A stretch of 10,970 bases of DNA from Phycisphaerales bacterium. Its GTDB lineage: Bacteria; Planctomycetota; Phycisphaerae; Phycisphaerales; SM1A02. The notes beneath the pieces were generated by a model. The model worked only from the letters and a program-made list of their open reading frames with translations, did no database searches and was not told where the DNA came from. Both the position numbers and the translations under genes were made by a program. Shown piece after piece: positions 1 to 6,828 of the stretch. Position 1 is the stretch's first letter. Each line of letters starts with the position of its first letter. The DNA lies in NCBI GenBank assembly GCA_018882625.1, contig VERO01000059.1, forward strand, positions 1 to 10,970, written 5' to 3'.

Positions 1-995
1 TCGCGACCGTGAGCCTCTACTGGGGCAGCGCCCTCGGCGCTGGGCCTGCGTGGAACGCATGGGTGGGCGCGGTCATCCCGCGCGCGGTGCGCCCGAAGTA
101 CTTCGGGATCCGCAGCCGACTGTGCCAGATGGCCAATCTCGCGGGCATCCTGATCGCAGGAGGCGCGCTCGCCGCGAGCGGGACAGACACTGACAAGGCC
201 GCTCTCGCCAACCTTCTCGTCTTTGGGGCTGTGTTCGTGATGGCGGGCGCAAGCCGCGCGCTGTCGATCCGGTACCTGCTGCGCCACTCCGAGCCGCCGC
301 GCGCGCGGTGGGCGAGCCGGAGCGTGCATCCGCTGAAGCTGCTGAGCCGGCCGCTGGCCGGCCGCGAGCGCGACCTGATCATCTTCATGCTCGTGTTCCA
401 GGCTGCGGTGCAGGTATCGAGCCCCTTCTTCGCGCCCTACATGCTGCGCTCGCTGGGGTGGTCGATGGGCCTCTTCCTGGCGGCCATCGCGGTGGGCTTC
501 GCCGCCAAGAGCCTCTTCATGCCGATGCACGGGAAGTATGCGGCACGCGCGGGCGCGCGGTCACTCCTGGTGCGCGGATCCGTCTGCGCTGCGGTTGCGA
601 GCGTGCTGTGGACGCTGTCGCCGAGCCCGTGGTTCGTGATCCCGCTGCAGATCTTCAACGCCTACGCATGGGGCGCATACGAGCTTGCGACCTTCCTGAT
701 GATGCTTGAGCTCGTGCACGAGAACGAGCGCACGAGCGTCTACACCGCCTTCAACCTGCTCAACTCGGCCGCGATGGCAATCGGTAGCCTCGCCGGCGGA
801 TGGCTGCTCTCGCGAGGCGAATCGACATTCACCGCGTACATGACGCTCTTCGCGATCTCGAGCCTGCTGCGTGCGGCGGCGCTGCCGCTGCTGCTGCGCG
901 TGCGGGATCCGCGCGAGGGCACGGGCACCGAACTGCCCACGACGATCAAGCCGCAGGAGGAGCGCGACTTCATCGCCGCGGAGGGCGCGCGGTGA
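1..995 (+). CDS. MFS transporter, N-terminus cut off by window edge (partial)
   Basis: This is the C-terminal part of a major facilitator superfamily transporter in the inner membrane; the substrate cannot be told from sequence. The frame is open to the left edge. The first possible start (GTG at 9) falls inside a typical mid-protein stretch, SLYWGSALGAGPAWNAW followed by a cytoplasmic loop with RPKYFGIRSR, so the gene almost certainly begins upstream. About 328 residues are visible, with roughly eight hydrophobic segments, against about 400-450 residues and 12 segments for the whole family. A charged central loop (about residues 95-122 of the visible part, HSEPPRARW to GRERD) separates the two halves of the fold. 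The C-terminus is a short hydrophilic tail ending GAR. The next gene, a membrane glycosyltransferase, starts 81 bases on in the same direction. A link to glycan or lipid transport is possible but is inference from position only. Confidence 0.85.
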   Translation, partial: ATVSLYWGSALGAGPAWNAWVGAVIPRAVRPKYFGIRSRLCQMANLAGILIAGGALAASGTDTDKAALANLLVFGAVFVMAGASRALSIRYLLRHSEPPRARWASRSVHPLKLLSRPLAGRERDLIIFMLVFQAAVQVSSPFFAPYMLRSLGWSMGLFLAAIAVGFAAKSLFMPMHGKYAARAGARSLLVRGSVCAAVASVLWTLSPSPWFVIPLQIFNAYAWGAYELATFLMMLELVHENERTSVYTAFNLLNSAAMAIGSLAGGWLLSRGESTFTAYMTLFAISSLLRAAALPLLLRVRDPREGTGTELPTTIKPQEERDFIAAEGAR

Positions 996-1068
996 TGGAG
1001 GGTGCTCAGCGATGGCGGGTGCGTGGGAACGGAGCGTGCGCGGTGATGGGGTGCGTACGGTGACGGAG
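987..1068. repeat. Imperfect short repeats in the gap between transporter and glycosyltransferase
   Basis: The 12-base word GCGCGGTGATGG occurs at 987-998 (over the transporter stop codon) and again at 1038-1049, 51 bases apart. A second, looser pair, GGGTGCGT...ACGGAG, lies at 1017-1034 and 1049-1068, about 32 bases apart. The second pair's GGAG (1065-1068) is the probable ribosome binding site for the GTG start at 1077. These look like small local duplications; no function is implied. Confidence 0.45.
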
Positions 1069-1076
1069 ACCGTGCA

Positions 1077-3002
1077 GTGACCATCGCGGCCGTAGCCGTT
1101 GCGGTTGCGTTCGCGCTGATGGCGATTGTGCCCGATGGCACGCTCGCCGCGTTCTTCAGCCACGACCTGCTGGCGCAGCGCGCCGGCGTCGACGTGCGCG
1201 CCTCAAGCGCGGAGAGCGCGCGCCTCTTCCGTGCAGCCTGCGCCGCGGCTGCCGTGGCCTGGATCACGGCGATCCCGGTGCTGCGGATGATCGCCGGCCG
1301 TGCACAGCGCGCCAGCAGCGCCGATCGCAGCGGTACCAGCAGCGGCACGCACCGCGCAATTGATGCGAGGGCGCCTGCCGCCGGAGCCGCTACCCCTCGG
1401 CGTACAGAGCTGCGCTGGTGGATTGCCGTTCTCGCGTGCGCCGCAACGGCAGGACTCGCACAGCGCGCCGACATCCTCGCGCAGAGCCTGTGGTTCGACG
1501 AGATCGCAGCCTTCCTCGACTACTCGCAGTGGGGCGTGGGCGCGAGCATGGGCACCTACTTCTCGCTCGCGAACCATCCCTTCCACTCGATGGCGGTCGC
1601 GGCGGCGATCAACTCGACCGGCATCGTCAGCGAACTCGTCCTGCGCCTGCCGTCAGTCCTGGCTGGCCTGCTGACGGTGCCCGCGTGCGCGTGGCTCGCG
1701 TGGGAGTGTGCAAGAGGTCCCGATCGCAGCGAAGGCTCGCGCGCGACCCGTGCGTCAGAACCTTCCGCGACCGTTCCCGTGACCGGCGCCGCACCTATCG
1801 CCGCACCCGGTGCCCCGCCCGGCGCCCCGCGCATCGCCATCCTCGCGGCGATCGCGGCACTGCTCATGCCGCTGGCGATCCTCGCATCGACCGAATCCCG
1901 CGGCTACTCGATGATGATTCTCTTCGCTGCAGTCGCAAGCGCCGCGCAGCTGCGCGCGATGCGCGGCACAGCCGAAGGCAAACCCTTGTGGTGGCTTGCC
2001 TACAGCGGCGCATGCGCCCTCGGGTGCTGGACGCATCCCACATTTGTCGCGCTCCCACTGGCCCACGGTGCCGTCGCCACCTGGCGACTGGTGATGCCCC
2101 CATCACCCAGGAACGGGCAGCCTCCCTCAACCGCCAGCACCGCCGCGCGCGCGCCTACGGCGGCGCTCGCCAATCTCGCCGCACTGCTGCTTGCGGCGAT
2201 CACGACAGCAGCGCTCACAATCCCCCTGCTGCCGGATGTGCTGCGCGTCATCCTCGAGTTCAAGGCTGCCGATGGCGACGAGCCCACCGCGATCGGCATC
2301 GAGGGCGTGCTGCTGATGCTGCAGACCTGCGGTGCATGGGTGCCGTGGGCTGCAGGCGCGGGCGCGATGGTCGTGGTGCCCGGCGCCGCGCGCGCGTGGT
2401 CGTCCGGAGGCGCCATGCGCATGGCCGTCTGGCTGCCCATGCTCGCGGCGGCGCTGCTCGCGGTCGGATCCCTGCTCGCAGGCAGCTGGATCTACGCACG
2501 ATTCGCGCTGTTCACGGTGCCCGCCACTGCGGTCGCCGCGGCACTGGGCGTGGAACTCTGGCTCAACCAGCCGCGGCGTGCACTCGCGGTTGGGCTGCCG
2601 CTCACGGTGGCGCTGGCGTGGTCCGCATCGATCCTCGCGCTCGGGCCGCGCCAGCCCATCCGCGATGCCGTGGAGTGGGTCGCGCAGCGCCGCACTCAGG
2701 GCCAGGCTGTCGCATCCGCTGGCCTTGCCGACAACGTCACCGCGATGTACGCCTCGGTTCTCGACGGCGACCGAGCGTCCCCTGACTCGATCCGCTCCGC
2801 AGGTCTCGGTGGCACCCAACTCAGCGGCCTTGCCCCAACCCCCGACTACCTCATCGTCCTCTATCCGGCGCTGTTCGAGCGCTCTGGTGGCGCAGCCCAG
2901 GCAAAGCAGCTCGGGCTCTCACAGGTCCGTTCGTTCCCGGGCTGGATCGACCGGGACCAGGGCGAGGTTCGCGTCTACGCTCGCCCGCAGCCAGGCCCAT
3001 GA
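1077..3002 (+). CDS. Membrane GT-C glycosyltransferase, ArnT/PMT-like (GT39/GT83 type)
   Basis: The 641-residue polytopic protein probably transfers a sugar from a polyprenyl-phosphate donor to a lipid or protein acceptor on the outer side of the cytoplasmic membrane. After a first hydrophobic segment (about 1-25) and a second near 55-75, the luminal loop carries SLWFDE (W139, D141, E142), the acidic motif expected of GT-C enzymes. NHPFH (166-170) and LRLPSVLAGLLTVPA then follow, as in the family. STESRGYSM (271-279) matches the second family motif with Glu/Arg/Tyr. Hydrophobic segments continue to about residue 520, followed by a soluble C-terminal domain of about 110 residues. The GTG start at 1077 is chosen because an in-frame stop lies at 1044-1046, no other start lies between, and GGAG sits 8 bases upstream. 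Two Ala/Pro/Arg/Ser-rich stretches (about 87-113 and 213-252) are probably disordered insertions. The stop overlaps the next start (ATGA). Sugar and acceptor are unknown. Confidence 0.85.
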   Translation: MTIAAVAVAVAFALMAIVPDGTLAAFFSHDLLAQRAGVDVRASSAESARLFRAACAAAAVAWITAIPVLRMIAGRAQRASSADRSGTSSGTHRAIDARAPAAGAATPRRTELRWWIAVLACAATAGLAQRADILAQSLWFDEIAAFLDYSQWGVGASMGTYFSLANHPFHSMAVAAAINSTGIVSELVLRLPSVLAGLLTVPACAWLAWECARGPDRSEGSRATRASEPSATVPVTGAAPIAAPGAPPGAPRIAILAAIAALLMPLAILASTESRGYSMMILFAAVASAAQLRAMRGTAEGKPLWWLAYSGACALGCWTHPTFVALPLAHGAVATWRLVMPPSPRNGQPPSTASTAARAPTAALANLAALLLAAITTAALTIPLLPDVLRVILEFKAADGDEPTAIGIEGVLLMLQTCGAWVPWAAGAGAMVVVPGAARAWSSGGAMRMAVWLPMLAAALLAVGSLLAGSWIYARFALFTVPATAVAAALGVELWLNQPRRALAVGLPLTVALAWSASILALGPRQPIRDAVEWVAQRRTQGQAVASAGLADNVTAMYASVLDGDRASPDSIRSAGLGGTQLSGLAPTPDYLIVLYPALFERSGGAAQAKQLGLSQVRSFPGWIDRDQGEVRVYARPQPGP

Positions 3003-3295
3003 CCGACCACACCATCGAAGTCCTCTCGGAGCGCGAGCAAGGTCCCATGTGGGTCTTCTCTGTGCGTCACCTGCCGTCCGGCAGGATCCACGAGATGGCG
3101 ATGAGCTGGGCCGACTACGACCTCTGGTCCCCCGAGGGCGCGCACGCCCCGAGCGAGGTCGCGTGCGCAGCCGCCGAGGTGCTCGTCGATGCGCTCATCG
3201 ATGCTGGCGTGCAGCCCCCCGGGCGCACCGACGTGAGCCTTGCCCGCCGCCACCGCGCCAACGCCGACGCACTCATCCGCGCGCGGCTGCGGTAG
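2999..3295 (+). CDS. Hypothetical protein, 98 aa, coupled to the GT-C enzyme
   Basis: I do not recognise a family. The ATG at 2999 overlaps the TGA of the glycosyltransferase (ATGA), so it is probably translated by re-initiation and belongs to the same operon. The protein has no signal peptide or membrane segment. A central pair of likely beta strands (MWVFSVRH, then HEMAMSWADYDLW) is followed by a helix with alternating hydrophobics (SEVACAAAEVLVDALIDAG) and an Arg-rich basic end (RRHRANADALIRARLR). A small beta-beta-alpha cytoplasmic domain fits. The coding reality is supported by the overlap, by a compact globular composition unlike the Arg/Ser-rich shadow frames nearby, and by ending just 11 bases before the convergent gene's stop. 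A role as accessory or regulator of the upstream membrane enzyme is speculative. Confidence 0.7.
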   Translation: MTDHTIEVLSEREQGPMWVFSVRHLPSGRIHEMAMSWADYDLWSPEGAHAPSEVACAAAEVLVDALIDAGVQPPGRTDVSLARRHRANADALIRARLR

Positions 3296-3306
3296 GGCTC
3301 CGATCG

Positions 3307-6300
3307 CTACGGCCTTCGCAGCACGGTGATGCAATCGCCCAAGCGCGGCACACCGACTCGAACCGGTCCACCGGGCGTCTCGCGCATCCACGTGGACTCC
3401 TGACGCTCCACCGCCAGTCCCTCGCTGCGCGCCCAGTGGCTGAGTTCATCGCGGGTGATCCGAGACCGCCATCCGACGTCAGCCGCGGCAGGGGCTGATG
3501 GTCGCACGAGCCGGCGAAGCACCATCGCCATGCGAGAAAGCGCCGCCAGCAGGGCGATGCGCTCAGCGCGATGCGAGTGGTGAAGCACCGCCACTCCGCC
3601 GGGCTTCAGCACACGCGCAATCTCGCCGATGTAGCGCGCGCACTCCTCAGGCGCCACATGAACCAGGCAGTCGTAGCTCCACACTGCATCCACCGACCCA
3701 GACAGGTCCGGCGGAAGGTCGGCCCCCTTGGAGAGATGCGTGCAGATCCGGCCAAGTCCGGTGAGCCGCTCGCGGCACGCATCAAGGCAGTTCGGGGACA
3801 CATCGCACAGGACCAGCAGGCCCGCATGCCCGAGGAGCGGCTCCGACCATCGGCCATGACCCGGGCCGATCTCCAGGATCGTGCCTCCCTCACGCATCAG
3901 CGGCAAGTAGCGGGACAGCACTGCCTCCTTCCACTCCGCATATGGCACGCCGCACGCCTTGGCCTGACCTGTCCACTCGTCGCCGCCACGTGGCCATGGA
4001 TGATGCCTGTCCCACTGCGCGAGGTTGTCGATGACAGCGTGTCCACGACCTGCGCCTGCGCCGCGCGCCGACGCCTGAGCCGCGCCGATTCGCGCGTGCG
4101 CTGCAGCCCTCCAGCAGGAGACGGGACCGCCATATCGCGCCTCCAGCTCATCGAGCATCGGCAGCCATCGCCTCGACAGCTCCTCCTTGACCGGTCCGAG
4201 CGTGGTCCATGGCACCTGATGACGAACCCGGTTCACTGGCGATCGCGTCGCGCCCCTCGCGATGCAAGGCTCTTCGGTTGCGCTGATGCCCAGAAACTCG
4301 CACGTGCGCCTCACCACGCGCTCCGGGTCCGAGGCGATGTCGTCATGGAACAGGACGAGCAGCTGATGTGGCGGCAGGTGGCGCTCCCAGATGCGCAGTG
4401 TGCGCATGTAGTCCGTGCGGAGCTCGTTCTCGGGGGATGCGCATGCGGCGCTGATGTCCTCCATCGTCGGCTGCATGACGCCGCGGCGATGAAGCTCGTG
4501 CAGTGCCCCTGAGAGTGCGCGGGTCACCGGATCGCGGAGCATCAGGATGACCTTGACGTTCGGCATCACGCGGAGGATCTCGGCGACGGCTGGCTCCGCG
4601 AGGGTCGCGTAGGCCGGAGTGAAGTCACACGCGACGAGGTCTCGCGGCGCAGACTCGAAGAGCGCGGCATAGCCCTCCCATGTCCGCGACGGAGCCAGCC
4701 CGTGACGCAGGCACATGCGCATGGCGCTCTCGCGCTTCGCCTCAGGCATGTCCGAATCCCGCACCTCTGCGATCCTCGCGAGCGATGTCGACAGCCGAAA
4801 CGCCGCCACCTTGCCATCCACGCCGTCCCAGTCGAAGTGATGGAACTCCTTGATGCCGCCGGCCCACACCTGAGGATGCCCTTGCAGCGCACTGTGAAGC
4901 CATGTGGTCCCCGCACGCTGCGCCCCGATGCACAGCACGTCCGGAAGCCTTGGCGCACCCGCGAAACGCTGCAGGGCCGAGAGCGGATTGGCGAGCCGAA
5001 TGGCGCGCACGGGACCCTTGAGCGAGCACGGACGTCCATCGTGCCAGAACAGGCCCATGGACTGCACGGCGCTCCGGGCGTTGAGGATCATCGTGATCGC
5101 GTCGCCTGAGGCAGCTCGCACCGGCAACGATTCCGCGTGACCGCCCTCGAACCGGGCAGAGAAGTGCACGTGCACCCCCACCGCACCCACGGTGCTGCCG
5201 AGATCGTCCGCTGGTTGGATGCGTAGCAGGTGCAACCCACTTCCGAGAAGGGGCTCGCCCAACCGGCTCATGTCGCACCACCCTGCCGAGTCCAGCTCAT
5301 GCTCCGGGAACTGCCCGCACGCTGGAGGCCATGGCCGGACGCGTGCCTGCTGCGCCTGGCCGAAGTACTCGGGCATCGCCGCGCCATCCGGCCACCCCAC
5401 CACGGCGTGGTGACTCCTCCAGTGGGCAGCCTCCGGGGAGTTGGGAGCGGGATCCTTGGCATCCCTCAACCTCCAGCATGCCAGCGTCTCGGCCAGCACG
5501 GGGATCGGGCCCCTCGACGCGATGCGACGGTTGAAGTGCCAGTCGCCGAGCGCCGGAAGGGCTTCTTCAAACGGCCCGACCGCCTGGTACTCCGTCCTCA
5601 GGAACAGCATCGAGATCGGCGGAAAGTGATTGCGAAGCGCAAGGTCCGCGGCGGTGATGCTGTCCCCCCACGGCCCGAACTCCTCAGCGGATCGAGTGAC
5701 ATGCCGCTCACCATCCCACGCCTCGCGAACGACCATGGTCCGGCAGATTCCGACGGCATGCCCGCATTCCTGCATCCATGCGAGCATCCTCTCGAGGAAC
5801 TCCGGATGCCAGTTGTCATCGTCATCGTGAATCGCGATCACGTCGCCTGGTGCGGCTGCGATGCCCGCATTGCTGGCCGCCTCCATGCCGCGCTGCTCAG
5901 GGAGGTGAAGGATGCCCAGGCGCCCTGCCAGGAGATGGCGGTAGGGTGCAACCTCATCCTCCACGATCCGCGCGGGACCGCCATCGTTGACGATCTGCAG
6001 GAACCAGCGCGGGTGCGTCTGCGACAGCACGCTTCGGAGGGCTCTCGCAAGCATGCCAATCCGCCATCGCGTTCGCATGACGACCGCGACCTGCATGGCG
6101 GATCCGTGCGGCGAGCCAGCGCGGGGCGCTTCGGACTGGGGCACCGGATTCGCGGATGCGGCCTCCCGATGGTGCCACAGGGCAGGGTCCACAAGCGCCG
6201 CGGCTGCGGAGCTTCGCGATTGGGCATCCCGGAGGCCGCACAGCCTGCCCATCGACGCGAATGCCCGGCTCGGATCTCGCATGATGTCCGCATGGTCGAC

Positions 6301-6828
6301 CTCGCTCACCACGAGCCCGGACGCATCTCGGTCGATGCTGCTCTGGTGGTCATGCCATATGCGCAAGGCCACCTGCCGCGGCATGCCGTTGCGGTCCCCA
6401 AGGGACGATGCCACCTGAGACGCGTTCCTGCGAATCCTGAGTATGCGCAGTTCGGAGCCGACCTGTGCGGCTACCCGGCACCATAGCGGGATCAGCAGGC
6501 TTGACCGCGGATCCTTCACGATCCAGTGGCCATGCCTTCGGATCTCCGCCTGCGCGATGCCGGCGAACTCGCCAATCACCTGTGCAGTATCGGGCCACTC
6601 GATCCACCGATCGGGCAAGGGACCGGGGGCAGAGTGCCACTCACGGCCGAAACGAATGAGCAGCTCCTCCTGCGCCCGCCAGACATCAGCGTGCTCCCAG
6701 TGGCCGTGGGGATTGTGCGGGTGCGGTTCCACATCGATGCGCTCGCCCAGATTCGCACCCATCGCGTATAGCCCGCGGGCAACCATGGAGGTCCCGGATC
6801 GGTGCATGCCGACCACCAGGATGATCAT
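3307..6828 (-). CDS. Four-module sulfotransferase / GT2 glycosyltransferase / sulfotransferase / methyltransferase
   Basis: A 1173-residue cytoplasmic protein with four enzyme modules in one frame. (1) Residues 1-225: PAPS-dependent sulfotransferase type, with 5'-phosphosulfate loop GMHRSGTS (7-14), KDPR (105-108) and 3'-phosphate region RIRRNASQVASSL (131-143). (2) About 245-455: family 2 glycosyltransferase, GT-A fold, with NDGG (281-284), metal-site HDDDD (334-338) and a GDWHFNRR acceptor segment (428-435). (3) About 500-615: beta-rich region with no family recognised. (4) About 628-905: second sulfotransferase, with CIGAQRAGTTW (633-643) and LRDPVTRALSG (764-774). (5) About 930-1173: class I SAM methyltransferase, with LEIGPGHGRW (985-994), SYDCLVHV (1051-1058) and RVLKPGG (1072-1078). 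All key motifs look intact. The likely job is building and decorating a sulfated, methylated surface glycan; substrates are unknown. The ATG at 6828 is chosen over an upstream in-frame start at 6915 because MIILVVGMHRSGTS begins the fold directly and this ATG overlaps the kinase stop codon (ATGA). Confidence 0.88.
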   Translation of the reverse strand: MIILVVGMHRSGTSMVARGLYAMGANLGERIDVEPHPHNPHGHWEHADVWRAQEELLIRFGREWHSAPGPLPDRWIEWPDTAQVIGEFAGIAQAEIRRHGHWIVKDPRSSLLIPLWCRVAAQVGSELRILRIRRNASQVASSLGDRNGMPRQVALRIWHDHQSSIDRDASGLVVSEVDHADIMRDPSRAFASMGRLCGLRDAQSRSSAAAALVDPALWHHREAASANPVPQSEAPRAGSPHGSAMQVAVVMRTRWRIGMLARALRSVLSQTHPRWFLQIVNDGGPARIVEDEVAPYRHLLAGRLGILHLPEQRGMEAASNAGIAAAPGDVIAIHDDDDNWHPEFLERMLAWMQECGHAVGICRTMVVREAWDGERHVTRSAEEFGPWGDSITAADLALRNHFPPISMLFLRTEYQAVGPFEEALPALGDWHFNRRIASRGPIPVLAETLACWRLRDAKDPAPNSPEAAHWRSHHAVVGWPDGAAMPEYFGQAQQARVRPWPPACGQFPEHELDSAGWCDMSRLGEPLLGSGLHLLRIQPADDLGSTVGAVGVHVHFSARFEGGHAESLPVRAASGDAITMILNARSAVQSMGLFWHDGRPCSLKGPVRAIRLANPLSALQRFAGAPRLPDVLCIGAQRAGTTWLHSALQGHPQVWAGGIKEFHHFDWDGVDGKVAAFRLSTSLARIAEVRDSDMPEAKRESAMRMCLRHGLAPSRTWEGYAALFESAPRDLVACDFTPAYATLAEPAVAEILRVMPNVKVILMLRDPVTRALSGALHELHRRGVMQPTMEDISAACASPENELRTDYMRTLRIWERHLPPHQLLVLFHDDIASDPERVVRRTCEFLGISATEEPCIARGATRSPVNRVRHQVPWTTLGPVKEELSRRWLPMLDELEARYGGPVSCWRAAAHARIGAAQASARGAGAGRGHAVIDNLAQWDRHHPWPRGGDEWTGQAKACGVPYAEWKEAVLSRYLPLMREGGTILEIGPGHGRWSEPLLGHAGLLVLCDVSPNCLDACRERLTGLGRICTHLSKGADLPPDLSGSVDAVWSYDCLVHVAPEECARYIGEIARVLKPGGVAVLHHSHRAERIALLAALSRMAMVLRRLVRPSAPAAADVGWRSRITRDELSHWARSEGLAVERQESTWMRETPGGPVRVGVPRLGDCITVLRRP

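Noticed and set aside
1418..2785. 455-codon frame overlapping the GT-C gene on the same strand
   Set aside because: The product is dominated by Arg, with no membrane segments or motifs. The overlapping frame carries the clear GT-C pattern.
3287..3315. Partial GTAG/CTAC symmetry at the convergence of the 98-aa gene and the four-module gene
   Set aside because: Only four bases pair and the flanks mismatch, so there is no credible terminator in this 11-base gap.
5230..6486. 418-codon + strand frame antisense to the four-module enzyme
   Set aside because: No recognisable domain, and Arg/Pro/His-rich composition; it is opposite a frame with intact catalytic motifs.
3307..6828. Possibility that the four-module frame is several genes read through missing stop codons
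   Set aside because: No internal stop or frameshift was seen, linkers between modules are continuous, and no convincing internal start with ribosome binding site was found. In GC-rich DNA this cannot be fully excluded without expression data.
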